A stretch of 64,000 bases of DNA from Morinoia aosen (lineage: Eukaryota; Arthropoda; Malacostraca; Amphipoda; Talitridae): NCBI GenBank assembly GCA_030386875.1, contig CM059570.1, forward strand, positions 30,681,422 to 30,745,421, read 5' to 3'. A model generated the notes under the pieces. It was given only the letters and a program-made list of their open reading frames with translations, was not told where the DNA came from and ran no database searches. How positions within the stretch are numbered: position 1 is the first letter of the stretch; the number at the start of each line of letters is the position of its first letter. Position numbers and translations under genes: made by a program. Positions 12,076 through 24,925 of the stretch are shown here, piece after piece.

Positions 12076-13861
12076 GTGGTCCTATCCTTATCATTTCCGC
12101 AACAACAGACTGTGTGCGGTACGGGAAATATATCACGTATCTTCAACCTACGCCTCATCCTCTCGAAGCTGTCCGGTCACAAGACAGATTGACTGGGCGG
12201 GCCCGGGCCTCGGAGGACAAAAGATGCCCATTGAGGCTTCCATCTCCTCTCTTATTGAGATTAATCGGAGCGAAATAGGCATCCCTGACCAGAACTCAGT
12301 TCCCTTGATTTATAGGGGGTGGGTCGAGTTGCGAGTCTTTCAAAGATCTATCGCATAGAAGTTCGACAGCTTTCATAACGTTGTTATTTTTAGCTTTTCC
12401 GATATTCCCCCTAAATTCTGTGTTTTTACTCGCCTACCCTTGCGCTTAGTGTTATTCTTGTGATTGCTGAATACGTGCTTTCAGTTTTTCTTCGAAAAAG
12501 TTGTCATATTCTATAAAAGTTTTATTAATCTGTGTGGCATAGTTCGGTTTTGGTGAGTTCACTGAGAATTCTTCAAGTATATATTACGGCGTCTTTGTAA
12601 AGACAAATATTTGTATTCGTTTGCATACATCTCAGCCCCAACCATGCTGGGGGGAGAATTCCATATTGAAGTCAGAAAAGTTCTGCAACAGCTTAGTGCA
12701 GTAAGATTAGTTCGCCTTTACAGATGTCACGTCTGCTCTCTGTAGTCAGTTTCTTAGCATCGTGGCTGCGTGTGCCACTGCAGTGATTCCGTCAGTTAAC
12801 TCCACTGTGCAGGACCAAACTGCAATTGACGACTGTATGTACTGACCACAGTTTACAAATAAAGTCTTCACTCAGTATGATCTGTATCGCTCGGGTGTTT
12901 CTTACGGTGCTGATTTATAGGCAAAGAGTGATAATTTATTGATAACTTATCGGGAATTTATTTCTAATTTATCGGGAATTTATTGCTAATTCATCATTAA
13001 CTTGTTTTCAATTTATTGTCAATTCACTGCTAATTTAATGCTAATTTTTGCTAATATTTGCGCCAAAAAGTAGAAAATCATTGCACACACAAAGAAAATT
13101 TATAACTGATCCTAACTCTGTTTTTTTTTCGCGTATGGGAAAGCGCTGGTGAATTTTACAATCGATGTATAAAACTGCGAAATTCTACCTTTCTGTTTGT
13201 AATAATTTTCATAGGAAACAACTCTAAACTTCAGATATTAACAGATCTTTTTGAATTATGTTTAAGCTTATCTTCTAAGCGATGTTCTAAAGTATCTGAT
13301 GTTATAAAGCAAAGCGAACAAATAAAAAACAGAACAAAAAATTAATTGAATCAGAAGTTGTTTTCAAGTTGAAAAAGCAAGACACTTTAGCGTTGCTTAG
13401 ATAAATTTTTCTTTGTATTTATTCAATAAAGAATACGTTTTTCAATTCATGCACTTTAACTTTGTTCTAATAATCCCAAAAACACCACAACAACTCCGTC
13501 CTAAACGCCCATTAAAAACATATGAATGAAGATCAAAGTCCCAGCGTCAGCTTTACTACAATGGAATCACGTAGAATTACCGGATTCCGGCTCCGTTTTA
13601 TAGGATTATCGGTTTGCTTTTTCCAAAAGATTACGGCTGCCGACGGCTCCAACTTTTTTGGACTCAGAGCAGAATTACACAAGATTACCTGGCCCAGAGT
13701 CTGGAGAGGATAATTGCGACAACCAGAGATAGCTGAGTGCCGAGCTCGGGCTCTAAAATTCCAAGTAATGTTGGAGGACGCAGCCTGAATGTCTCGTTAT
13801 GTTAAAATACACTCGAGTCTTTTGAGAAAACAAAGCGAGTGTGTGTCTTCTTCTTTCCTTA
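12076..13861. other. unassigned DNA with GC-richer patches
   Basis: A GC-richer patch at about 12165-12345 and a low-AT patch at about 13530-13750 have no coding signature I recognise. Bases 12940-13035 hold short tandem GCTAATTTATCGGGAATTTA-type repeats. An AATAAA at 12858-12863 with surrounding sequence looks LTR-tail-like but lacks supporting ends. Confidence 0.35.
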
Positions 13862-14046
13862 TCGTAAAATGGGTTTTGAAGTTTTCTAAGAGTAAAATAG
13901 GTTTAAGTTTTCCTAGGAGTAAAATGAGTTTAAGTGTTCGTAAGAGTAAAATGAGTTTTATATTTCCCTAAGGGTAAAATGGGATTTAAATTTTCCTCAT
14001 AGTAAGATGGGTTTTAGTTTTCCTAAGAGTAAAATGAGTTTTCATT
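13862..14046. repeat. ~30-bp tandem repeat, about six to seven copies
   Basis: Units have the form AAGAGTAAAATGAGTTTAAG plus TTTTCCT and differ by point changes and 1-3 bp indels. Confidence 0.8.
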
Positions 14047-15289
14047 GAATTTTGAAACTGCTCTGTAAATGAATTCAAATAATTCAGTGGAAGAAATTTT
14101 AATTGTGTTTGATGTAGAGAATGATTTGGTCAATCACCCAGCGTGGTAAAATATATTTGGAGGTTCATGGCTATTTCATGAATACAATTCTGATGCATTC
14201 GGAATGAAGAGAATTTTAATCGCATAAATTCAGGTAAATAATCAACGCAATAATACTTACGATATCAAAGGATGGTGATATCATGAGAAGTGTATGAGGC
14301 GTGTACACGTTGAGAACGAGTCTCAATTCTATCTTCCTTTAGCATTGCCGTCAAAGAAAGACCCGCGACAGCGCTTCCTCAACCCTAATATTGACGAAGG
14401 AGTTACAGTTTAATGAGTTGACAGTACTTTTAATTCAATATCCTTCTCAGTCCAGCTGTAAACAATTGATAAGAATTTAAATGGGAAGTCAAAGCGTTTG
14501 AGTCGAACCATTTTGCCTCATCGAGTCTGTTTGCATTGATATAATTGACCTCATTATTGTTTCAATGCAGAAATAATCAATTAATCAACAGACTGTTCTT
14601 CCCTGCTTCTGGACATGTACTTCCTGACTTCAGTCATGACCAGGGAATTATACAATCCTACGAATGGCGCACAAACGATTTGTTTTGAATTATGGAAAAT
14701 CCATTACGCTCTCCCCCTCTGACTTTGCAGCTCCTATTGATGTTTTCTAGCCAGAAATAATTGAGCGACCCTACCAAATAGAGGAAAATTAAATCCAAAG
14801 TTTTTCCCGAGGAAGATTACGCATTACAAAATGTATAAACTTTTGAGGAGTTTCTACGATTAAAACAGGAAGAATTTAGGTATCACGTGTTTAACAGAGT
14901 TGAATAAAGCTCAGAAATTTTAATGTGACGCAAGAGAGTATGCGATAAATATAAATGAGAAGTTCCTGAATTTTGTGTCTTCGGTATATTTTGAGCTTAA
15001 GCTTCAGAGGAGGAATATTTCAAGTACGAGCGTCACTATTTTTACTGAATGACGCGACATCATAGGCTAATGCTTGGACAAATGAAGGCCACCCATAGAG
15101 TACTGAAGTTGTTCGCTACAGTCCTGATGCAAGAATCTAAAAGCTCACAAAAAATTTTGATGAAAAATGATTTGTTCACACACAAAAGAAAGAATATTCA
15201 ACTATAGTAAATAAGGCAAGAGTTAAGGATCATCAAAAAATAGCAAGGTACTGTATTTGATTATGAAGACATATTATCATGGGTGAATT
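14047..15289. other. unassigned AT-rich DNA
   Basis: No supported feature. Confidence 0.4.
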
Positions 15290-15525
15290 TTCCAGCTTTT
15301 TCTAAGCCTCCATAGTATTTATCGATAATACTTGCAAGCCCGCTCAGCAAATCAATGTGTTTCATTCGACCACAAAAAATACGTATTATTTAACGTACAC
15401 ATGAAAAAAACCGGCTCTTGTTCAAAACGAATCGAAGTAAAGTCCACGGTCATTGCTCCCAGGATTTAAGTATCTTTTCCTCGAAGAAATTTCAACTGTG
15501 AAATCACATCTATGTAACACAAGCC
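15290..15525 (+). mobile_element. dispersed repeat family, copy 2
   Basis: This is the diverged sister of 8985-9230 in the same orientation. It shares CATGAAAAAAACCGGCTC, AAGTCCACGG, ATTGCTC(C/T)CAGGATTTAAGTA and a final AATTT(C)AACWRTGAAATC. A non-autonomous interspersed element is likely, but no termini are visible. Confidence 0.6.
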
Positions 15526-16504
15526 TTCCAATTTTGACATATATGCAAGTACAAACAGTGAATTTCCATAACATTATAGTGATAGGGCAACAAAAACCAT
15601 CATTCCCATCCGTAATAAACTTTAATCTAACTGGCATATCAAAAACAAGTTTGAAGCTCGATAAGACTCTTATTAAAAATGATCACCATAATGCTCTTTC
15701 CTGAAATAATCTGTCCCATGAGCTAATCAAATTAAAGAACAACAGAAATACCTCCTGAGTCAGCCACAAGCATTATTTCCGTAACTCATACCAGAATAAC
15801 TAGAAAATAGATGATAAGATATTAATGCATTTAATAAGCTATAAAATAATATGATAGGATATCAATAACAACATGGTATTCGACACTAATAAAAATCTAC
15901 CTTCATCCTCTTTCAAGAAATAGAATCTAATTTGTAGCTCAATTATGTTGTTCAGCTGCAGTCCGTTCCGAAATACATTAATATATCCCTAGGATCGCCT
16001 AAACATTCTACATGCTTCGATGAAAAGTTTCATGAATAATAATTTAAATGAAATTACCCCAACATTTCGTTCAAGAACAAAAAAATTTGGTCGCCATAGA
16101 ATCAAATAACTAACGCCGAACGTCATCCCCCCTCAAACAGACCAGTGAAAGTCATAAATGCACTTGCAATCATTGGATTGTGTGACCATATAACGCTTAT
16201 ATATTGGTACGACAGACGCTTCACCCTCGAACCGCCTGGCAATGCTTTCAACAACAGAAACACCATATATGTGGAAAATATTACACACATTGTCCATACT
16301 AGAGAAGATTTGCGAGCAATACCAGTACACCTTGCAAAGGATCTTACTACGACCGGCTTCTTGTAATGTCAGAATTTGTTCCACCAGACAACCGTCTATT
16401 AACACACTGAAGTGACGCCAAGCCTGAAGCTTCAGTGTTGAAGATGACTGTCCACAGCAGCAGTCTTGCCTTTTGTCACTGAACAAGTCGGTACTTCCCT
16501 TCAC
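15526..16504. other. unassigned DNA with a two-strand open segment
   Basis: Bases 16133-16525 are open for 130 codons on the minus strand and 16145-16366 for 73 codons on the plus strand, in non-repetitive sequence. I do not recognise either product. The remainder is AT-rich unique DNA. Confidence 0.35.
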
Positions 16505-17115
16505 TTTAAATATTACATCTCGCATTCATTTCGCACAGAATATCATATCTCACATTCAATTCGAACGAAATGGCATAGCTCGCATTCAATTCAAAAGAAA
16601 CGTCATATCTCATATTCATTTCGAACGAAATGTCATATCTCGAACTTCAATTCGAACGAAACGTCATATCTCACATTCATTTCGAACGAAATGTCATATC
16701 TCGAACTTCAATTTGAACGAAACGTCATATCTCACATTCATTTCGAACGAAACGGCATATCTCGAACTTCAATTCGAACCAAACGTCATACCTCACATTC
16801 ATTTCGAATGAAATGTCATATCTCGAACTTCAATTCGAACGAAACGTCATATCTCACATTCATTTCGAACGAAATGTCATATTTCGAACTTCAATTTGAA
16901 CGAAACGTCATATCTCACATTCATTTCGAACGAAACGGCATATCTCGAACTTCAATTAGAACGAAACGTTATATCTCACATTCATTTCGAACGAAATGTC
17001 ATATCTCGAACTTCAATTCGAATGAAACGTCATATCTCACATTCATTTCGAACGAAATGTCATATCTCGAACTTCAATTCGAACGAAACGTCATACCTCA
17101 TATTCATTTCGCAGT
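16505..17115. repeat. 61-bp minisatellite built from two half-units
   Basis: About ten copies of a 61-bp unit made of two related halves, ATTTCGAACGAAATGTCATA-TCTCGAACTTCA and ATTCGAACGAAACGTCATA-TCTCACATTC. TTCGAA palindromes recur every ~30 bp. The half-unit structure indicates a 30-bp ancestor that dimerised and then amplified. Confidence 0.93.
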
Positions 17116-17719
17116 TGCCGTGCACCATACAGTTTTCATTTCAGCTGCTTTTTAATATTTCAAGACTAATTGATGTCGGGAAAGCGCCATTTAATTTTGA
17201 CAGTTCAGCTATAAGAGAGCTTTTGAATTATTTACTTCGTCTAGCAATAAACAACATCCGAAGATTAGAAATAGTTACCACACGAATTACTACCATCAAA
17301 TGAGTCATTTCCATTGACACAAATAAGTATGAATGTACATGCACGCATATATATAACATAGATGAGGATGAATCGATGAATGCGTAAGCTGGTTATAATG
17401 ATGGAAGGTTTTCGAAGGCTCGTGACTGAAATGCTGCAAAAACCGAGCATATGGTAGCTAGATCAGCTTAATAACCAACTGCAAGACCACCAGAGAAAGG
17501 ATTATCGAATCGGAGACATGCTGATTGCCATAAAAATATTTTTGTCCGACTTTTAGGAAACTTCAGGCTGAAACAAGTTTTTGAGCGTTTCTTTATTTAT
17601 TTTTTCGAAATTCTTTTTACGTGAGTATGTTTTTGTATAATTTATATTCCTAAAGATGGAGAAGTGATTTCTACCATAATTTGTTTTTATACTAATAACT
17701 GTGTCGGATAGTATTCGAG
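17116..17719. other. unassigned AT-rich DNA
   Basis: No supported feature. Confidence 0.4.
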
Positions 17720-17723
17720 TTAA

Positions 17724-17944
17724 CCCTTTAACATGGGAATTTTTGTGCTCATATTTCGTTATCCCAACCGCCATCTCTAAACTGGCACCGGCATCAGGCA
17801 GTCACCGATATCAGGATGAGGGAGAAGCTGCCGCTTGGCAGTGTACTCAAAAGAACACATTAGGGAACTAATTTAAAGAAAAATATAATATATTGAGGCT
17901 ATTTTCAACAGAGAACCGGGGAGTCCTTTCAAGCGTTAGAGGGT
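17724..17944. mobile_element. TTAA-flanked MITE (piggyBac-like), 221 bp
   Basis: The ends read TTAA|CCCTTTAACATGGGA on the left and, inward from the right, TTAA|ACCCTCTAACGCTTGAA, giving an imperfect inverted repeat that starts CCCTYTAAC. TTAA lies at 17720-17723 and 17945-17948. TTAA duplication and CCC-starting ends are characteristic of piggyBac-class elements. It has no coding capacity and is presumably mobilised in trans. Confidence 0.55.
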
Positions 17945-18028
17945 TTAATAACAATTATTCACATGACCATCTGTATTTTTTATGTTTCCTCAGCCATCAA
18001 TAGGATTTAGACGCTAAAACACTGAGGC

Positions 18029-18160
18029 AAGCGAACCAGCTAGACTCTAACCGTCAGGAATCCTGCTGAATATTTTACAAATTTAATATGGTAAAATTAA
18101 TATTTTACAGATTTAATAAGGTATAATATTCAGCAGGATTAAACACCTAGAGTTAAACAG
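18029..18160. repeat. hairpin-forming inverted repeat
   Basis: AATCCTGCTGAATATT at about 18058-18073 is answered by AATATTCAGCAGGATT at about 18126-18141, a 16-bp perfect stem. Weaker pairing (CTAGACTCTAAC / TAGAGTTAAAC) lies outside. The loop is an AT-rich duplicate of TATTTTACARATTTAATA. Confidence 0.7.
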
Positions 18161-18249
18161 TTGATATTTTATCTACTTTTATGCAATGTGTGTGAGAATA
18201 TATTCATAATCTGGAAAAGTTGTGTTGGAATGTTGGATTGTTGTGTTGG

Positions 18250-18825
18250 AAGCCGGCTGTGTAGTATTTTTTCACGGTTTATTAACGACTGGATTTTCGT
18301 CCTAAATAAGAACAGAAATATGTTCTGAAAAAGTCCACGGAAATCACAAATAAAATTTCAGTATCTTTTTGCATTCATTTGAAACAGGAAGCCGGGGCTC
18401 GATAAGGCAAGACGCAAAACTCCATTTCACCAAACCATGAAGTACATTCAGCACAAAACACCTGTGTATTTTGAAATCTTAGTATACTGAAGCATTACCA
18501 TTACCATGAAGCTTTAGTTTACTTATGGCAATACTTAATAAATTTTTAAATTTAATACAGTATATGCTTATATGGTAATGCTTCAATATGCTAATAATTC
18601 ACAATAAACACCTGTTTTATGCTGAATGCACTTTATGGTCTGCAGAAATGAAGTTATGAGGCTTGCGGTATCGCGCGCCTTGACTTCCTGTGTTTAATGA
18701 ATGCTAATAGATACTTAAATGTTCGACGTAATTTCCGTAGACCTATCTAGAACATTTTTCTGCTCGGATCTTTGGATGAAAATCCGGTCGGTAACTACGA
18801 CAAAATACTACACGACTTGCTTCTA
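18250..18825. mobile_element. foldback element with ~240-bp imperfect inverted arms
   Basis: The left arm (about 18250-18500) and the reverse complement of the right arm (about 18575-18825) align throughout. Matching pairs include GTGTAGTATTTT, ACTGGATTTTCGTCC / ACCGGATTTTCATCC, GCATTCATT, CATTCAGCA and a shared GAAGCATTACCA at the loop. About 75 bp of AT-rich loop separates them. Arms related to the dispersed family at 8985 and 15290 suggest two inverted copies. No target duplication was found. Confidence 0.65.
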
Positions 18826-20394
18826 CTAAAAAAATCTACCTTCAAAAACAAAATACTTTCCTGAAAATGTATATATTCCCATAAACATTGCGAAAAAGTA
18901 AATAAAATATCGACGGTATAACTCTAGTAGTTTCATTTCATGAGTTGAACCGTTGAACAATTCTACTCCGTACTAATGTTATTGATGCATTTTTTGCTTG
19001 ATAATGGCCCGTTAGATAACCATCGTCATCTGTTTTTATGTGAAAATTTCTTGAGAGAACTCTCATTTTCTACAACCGTGACGTAGAGCTCCAAAATTGC
19101 AAAATTTTATATTTTTTGGCAACCAAATCCACGATTATTTTACTATCAACAACAATCAACATAAGAGGCATTATTTTTAGTGAAATTACCGGGAGCAAAT
19201 ATACATGTATAAGTATATTTGTGTTCTTACCGTAGTACATATCTCCGATGTATTGATTTGAATGTAATAAACAGAAATATTGGTAAGAGGCTTGAAGTTT
19301 CTCATTCACTCATTGCAAAATGCATAGCTAATAAAAAAACAGAGACCCTATTTCGAAAAACGCTACCGCTTAGCAGAAAGTAGTATCCTCCCATTGAGAC
19401 CGCAAATTCTTTCCGTGAAATATCAGCAAATACAGCGAGAGAGAATCATGCGCAATTTTCCACTTGGAACACGTAGCAGGAGCTAAATTTCGACCCCCAT
19501 TTCATCGAGATTTTATCCCGCCCTAATTATAACTTTTTGCAGGCATCATGACCGTTAGTTTCCCTAAATTAAGTCCGTAATGGGACAAATTAAAACTTCT
19601 GCTCGGCGATTACTGTTCTCAGGCAATGAGCCCGCGATTTCAAATGTTTTATCCTCGAGGGAAACATTTAGGCATTGGTCATTATGTGTGGTTATAAACT
19701 TACGCTAGATACTTGAAAAAACTGAAAAGAGGGGGATTGATGATAGCACTGATATATTTAAGCACTACGACCGTGAAGTGAATTGGTCGTTGTAAAATGG
19801 TTGGAGTTGTTGTCGGAGTTTGTTCGGTCTCATCGAAAAACGAAACTTGCAACGAATATAATGGTATCACAGACAATAAAGAATGTGTCCAGCATAAAGG
19901 ATCTTTTCGACAGTAAAAGAGTGCTTACTTGGCATCCCTGTGGATTCCATCACGAATAAGCAATAAAATAGAACTAAATATTCACAAGAGACATTCGTAA
20001 CTTGCTGTTTGGAATTTATGTCTGTCCCACGTTCCTTAGGAATAATACTCATCAGTCTTATGATCATTGCTCTAAGGAATATAATTATGTGAGTGTCTAT
20101 TTATTCAAAGCTTTTCAAATTTAGTGCGCAGGAACGAGCTCGTTAGTCGAGCAATTTCGACTTCTGGACTTCAGCTCTAAGTTCAATTTTGCGGATGTTT
20201 GGCTAAGGCAGTCAACTTAATGATGTGTAAACAGAATAAGTTTTAAATTATTTGAAACGTACATTGGCTTCAGCCTCTCTTCCTAGATAAAATTCTGAAA
20301 TAGACCTGCTAACAAATAATTTTTGAAACCCCAATGCGTATTTGTCAGGGAAAAATGAAGTGAAGAATACATGCCCGTGTGTTTTGGTTATGAA
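18826..20394. other. unassigned AT-rich DNA
   Basis: No supported feature. Confidence 0.4.
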
Positions 20395-21060
20395 ACACAC
20401 GATTGGATGAATTGGATGTCTGGCGCCTGACCGTCAGGTGTGGAAGTCAAACACATGATTGAATAGTTTGATAGCCAAACACTTGACTGGATAAATTGGT
20501 TTGCAAACATGCGACTGGATTGATTGCCAAACGCGTGACCGAATAAATTGTTTGGCAAACATGCGACTGGGTTGATTGCCAAGCACATGACTGAATAAAT
20601 TGGTTGGCAAACATGCGACTGGATTGATTGCCAAACACATGCACGGGTAGAATGACTGTCAAAATCGTGACTGGGTAGATTGGCTTTCAAACATGCAGCT
20701 GGATTGATGTTCAAACATATATTTGGTACACGAACACTCACCACAGCATCCCATATCTCATCGTGCTAGTTAAAACATGATTGAATGGCTTGAGCATCAA
20801 ATGCTTAACGGAGTTTGAACTTCACATATAACTAAGTATATAGGTAAAGACTTGATTCGTCGTCAAACACATGATTGACTGTTGATTGGTAATGACTGTT
20901 TTGGGCATGTAACAATATGACAGTAGATTGATTGTCAATACAACTGATTAACTGGGGATAGGTCATGACTGGATTGGCCTTGAAACATGTGACTATTGAT
21001 TGATCATTATATCCATGACCATAGATTGATCATCATCAAACACCTTACTGGGAATTGCTC
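20395..21060. repeat. 52-bp minisatellite with a degenerate tail
   Basis: Copies between 20427 and 20710 share GATTGCCAAACACATGACTG, AATAAATTGGTTGGCAAACA and TGCGACTGGATT, with an exact 52-bp period in the centre. Bases 20711-21060 continue as scattered CATGACTG..TTGATTG remnants. Confidence 0.8.
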
Positions 21061-21634
21061 GATTAACACATTCTATAGAGAAGGCATTCAACACGTGTCC
21101 CAGGTTTGACATTAAACGCGTTTCACGAGCGTTTTTGAGCTCGGGTGACGGTGCTGGACACTAAATGAACCTACCAACACTGAGAGCTGCTGGAAATAGA
21201 AGGGATAGGAAAGCCATCATTAATTTCTAGCATTCGGGGGAGTGGCTAAAGAGTCTCAAAATATGACGAAAGTGACTGATGGAATATTTTCGCTGGAATC
21301 CTGTTCGGAGCATTCATCAATTGAAAAGACGTGAATGACTGCCTGTCAATGAATATTTTGTAAAATTGATCGTCGAGCTGTTTTGAGGTTTATACTAAGA
21401 ACCTGTTGGTAAAATAAAATGCAAGTGTGATGAATACAATAAAATGAAGGAAAGAGTATCCAATCCTGAAACTAGACCTCACAAATGGGAAAAAATAACG
21501 ATATGAAATCAAACTGCTATCTCGGGGTAAAAAAAACAAAACATCGGCATCTTTGGGATGCTTTATTTCCAATCAAGCCTGATACATATGATCTTAAGCA
21601 TTGATTTTTCAAATGTCTTATAACTAACCCTATA
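21061..21634. other. unassigned AT-rich DNA
   Basis: No supported feature. Confidence 0.4.
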
Positions 21635-21818
21635 TACAGGACACCATTACGGTTCCCCCGTAAAGCCGGTACCCATTTCCGACACCTGGGTTGAGTGGGG
21701 TATAGTGCTTGAGCTTTCCCTTATACCCAACGGGGAAAATCTCCGCACCAGCGCCGGGATACGAACCCTCGTCTTCAACATACAAGGCTGATCCCTCAAC
21801 CACTGTGCCACGGAGAGC
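21635..21818 (-). mobile_element. tRNA-derived SINE
   Basis: On the minus strand the element starts GCTCTCCGTGG. An A-box-like TGGCACAGTGGTTGA lies at 21810-21796 and a B-box-like GGTTCGTATCC at 21767-21757, spaced as in a tRNA, so it has an internal RNA polymerase III promoter. Part of an acceptor-like stem can pair (TCTCCG with CGGAGA). A tRNA-unrelated body of about 100 bp follows, with GGGTATA and TATACCC words able to pair. The 3' end is uncertain and no clear target duplication is visible. It is not a functional tRNA: the anticodon-arm region is not cloverleaf-like and no tRNA end is present. Confidence 0.75.
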
Positions 21819-22010
21819 ACAACTGATTACATTATGAGCACAACTGATTACATTATGTAAGCCCTGATTACATTATGTACCAATTATTTATGCTCAAAAA
21901 TTAAATTGTGATCATTTTTTCCCCCTGATATAATGAAAAATTGCAATATGAACCAATTATTTATGCTCAAAAATTCAATTGTGATCATTTTTCAGGTTGT
22001 GAAAAATAAA
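21819..22010. repeat. short direct duplications beside the SINE
   Basis: AGCACAACTGATTACATTATG occurs twice in tandem, with CTGATTACATTATG a third time. A ~70-bp segment starting CAATTATTTATGCTCAAAAA occurs twice (21888 and 21955). Confidence 0.75.
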
Positions 22011-24744
22011 ATCCATTAGTCACCTTCAAAACAAGAAACCCAAGAGAACACAATGCTGATGAAATCGTTGCTTGCAGAGCTTTGTGCATTACATGCGACG
22101 ATGAACTTGAAATACGCCAAGTGGAATATAGTTTTCTTGAGAAACATAGAACTTAAACAAATAATTTCGTGAAATATACGTAGTAGGAGCCCCCAAAAAA
22201 TTGAAGCGATAAATACTTGACGCAAGAGACAAAGATTTGGCATTTGGCAAGATTTAGAACTTTCTAACCGTTTGGGATATTACATCGAGTTTACTGAGAT
22301 GAATGCACCTTTTAAAGGAACGCAATAATGGAATTTATGGGAATCAACATTACAAATGAGGAAGATGTTTGGTCACGAGTTGAAGGTTAGGAGGGCATTC
22401 TTTCCATTTTAAATAAAACAGGTTTTTTGTTTTGTTATAGACCAGTGGTTGTTGGCTCACTGCTGTCCTATTTTTCAGCACTTCCTACGTTCTATTTCAA
22501 TTTTATCTTGTTTCATGAGCTCCCTTCTTACTTTGCTGTTTATAACGCGCATGTTATTTCTGAGAAATCTCTACAGATTTCCCATTTACTTAACCCATTT
22601 GTAAAAAGTGCCTTCCCTCTTTCTTCTCATTGAAACGACTTTGTTGTGGTAAAGGAGACTTGAGCTAACTTATCAAATCTACTCAAAAATAATATACAGC
22701 ACCGAATGAAGAGAAATTAGACGAGACAATAACGCGGTCACACAAAGTCCTGCGTGTTCTCTGGTCAATGAATGAGAGACATCCAATATCCTGAGTTGTC
22801 AGAATGGGCTTCCCTGGCGAGCATTCTCATTTAAGGCTTTCTTCTACGTGCAATTTTGCCATGATGGCTATTGAATTTTTTGTTGAGCATCAAGAATCAC
22901 GCTTGATCTAGTAACGGCCATATTGTTTTGCTCTAGAATGAAATACTGCGGTGAATTCCATAAAATTATAATTTAAGGGAACTTACAATGAAATGATAAT
23001 TATCATGAATTATAATTATTATTTATAAAACCCAGTACGGCGTGAACTTTTCACGGCAATATTTAAAATTTATAAACGATGTGAGTGATTTCCCAACCTC
23101 CATCAAAAAGGGCATTTGTCAATAAATGGCTAAATTCGTCCGTGATTTTGAAAATGCAATTTTGCGCACTGGAGGCCACGTCAAAAGAGTAACTTTATCT
23201 ACTGATTGATTTCCCAAAATTATTAACGATCTCAACTATAACAATATGTGGTTATGTGGATATTGTGAATTGTAACCTCGCAGTCACGTAGATTGCGTAT
23301 ACACACGTGCTGCGCAAGGTTCTTCGAATTTCTGCACAAATTCTCATTTTATTTTAATGATATTTTGTAGCGTTTTTCATATGAAGGATGTTTCAAAACA
23401 AACTCTCATTTACCGGATTTTAAATTATAACACTTTTAGCATATATTCTGTCCGAGCTTCCTTAAGTTCGTTTGAAGTAAAGAAGTTTTCTATTAGATGA
23501 TATAGGCATTTTAGCACAGTATTCATGATATTTCGTTTATGAAGACAATTCATTTGTCAAAGGTTGTTTATTTATTCGTCATATTCGGTTATTTAAAGAC
23601 TATCACATTTTATGAAGATTATTTTCTTTGAAGCGCAGTATTCATGATATTCTTGTGTTGTAATTTGAACATCACTTATTTATTTGAAGATCATTTATTT
23701 ATTCATTGTATAACTTTTTTTAAATGTTATATTTTCAAGATGATTTTAGGTGAAACACAATATTTGTGATATTCTAATTTCGTTATAACAAATTCATTTA
23801 CAATTTCTTCGTTGCCGGAATTCGCACAGTAATTTTCAGAGTATAAATGCTTCAGTGCAAGCTATTTCAAGTCAACATTTTTTCTGGATGTTAACGTTCA
23901 TGAAATAAATTATATAAGGCTGGAAAAACAAGTTTAACCAATAAATTTAGTACGAAAAGTTACAATGGGAAAATATCTTTTCATTTTGAACTCTTTCAAC
24001 TACTCTTCCCTGCTTTCAACGAGCTTAGAATGGCTATAATGAGCTCAATATTGAGGATTTCAAGGTAATTTAAATCAGGCTACAAATTTGTTGAAACGAT
24101 CTGTATATCCTGATTGGTTTCATAATTGTCTTGCAATTCTTCTTTTCTTCCCAGCCAGTCATGCGAAATGGAATTACATTCAAAATTTATTCTTTTGTAT
24201 TTGTTGACGAATGACCATCATTACTGACCTAGGTTAATATTTTGAAACAATTAACCATTAATATTCGAAGTAATACTTTAGCGCAGACCTCAGTGTAAAT
24301 TTGACCCCCAAAACAGATGGAAAATCCAGCAATGATACAAAAACGAAATATATTTCACCCTTCATGAACAGGAGGTGCAAAAGTTTTCATTAAAAAACTG
24401 AAGCTACAAAATACAAAATTTATTCGTTTTATTCATTCGTGCTCATAAAAGCCAATCACGAAACTTGTTAAGTAAAACTAATTATTATTTATAAAGTATA
24501 GAATATGAATCTGTGCAGGGAACGTTGCGCTCGTTAAGGGTGCTTTGTTAACGAGGGTAAGCTTCTGAATTGGATCTGGACTTCACCCCAACTCTCGACG
24601 GATAATTCGTTAGCACTGCAATATAACTTCTTGCTAACTCCACACTCAAATTGACTTTAATATCACGAGATCGCTCGTTCAATTACAACTTCCATTCTCA
24701 AAGAGGCACTAAATATAAGCGGCACATTCGCTTGCTAACAAAGT
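22011..24744. other. unassigned AT-rich DNA
   Basis: This is a long unique AT-rich stretch. Weak ATTCATGATATT and TTTATTTATTC words recur around 23510-23770, but they do not form a clear array. Confidence 0.4.
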
Positions 24745-24749
24745 GTGGA

Positions 24750-24925
24750 TTAGGATTTTGGAATAAAGTATAATGATCCGAATAAAAAGTACGATTTTGG
24801 ATTAACGTATAATATCTGAATAAATATTACGATTTTAGATTAACGTGTAATAATCCAAATTAATATTACGATTTTATACTAACGTATAATGATAAAAAAA
24901 TAATACGATTTTGGATTAATGTCAC
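24750..24925. repeat. ~43-bp tandem repeat, about four copies
   Basis: Units contain TACGATTTTGGATTAACGTA then TAATAATCCGAATAAATAT, with small differences. Confidence 0.8.

Noticed and set aside
12597-12905. LTR-like segment (TGTAAA start, AATAAA, TTAC near the end)
   Set aside because: No target duplication or consistent terminal pair was found, and the apparent ends could be chance in AT-rich DNA.
21757-21818. A functional tRNA gene
   Set aside because: A and B boxes are present but the sequence does not close into a proper cloverleaf and continues into a SINE body.
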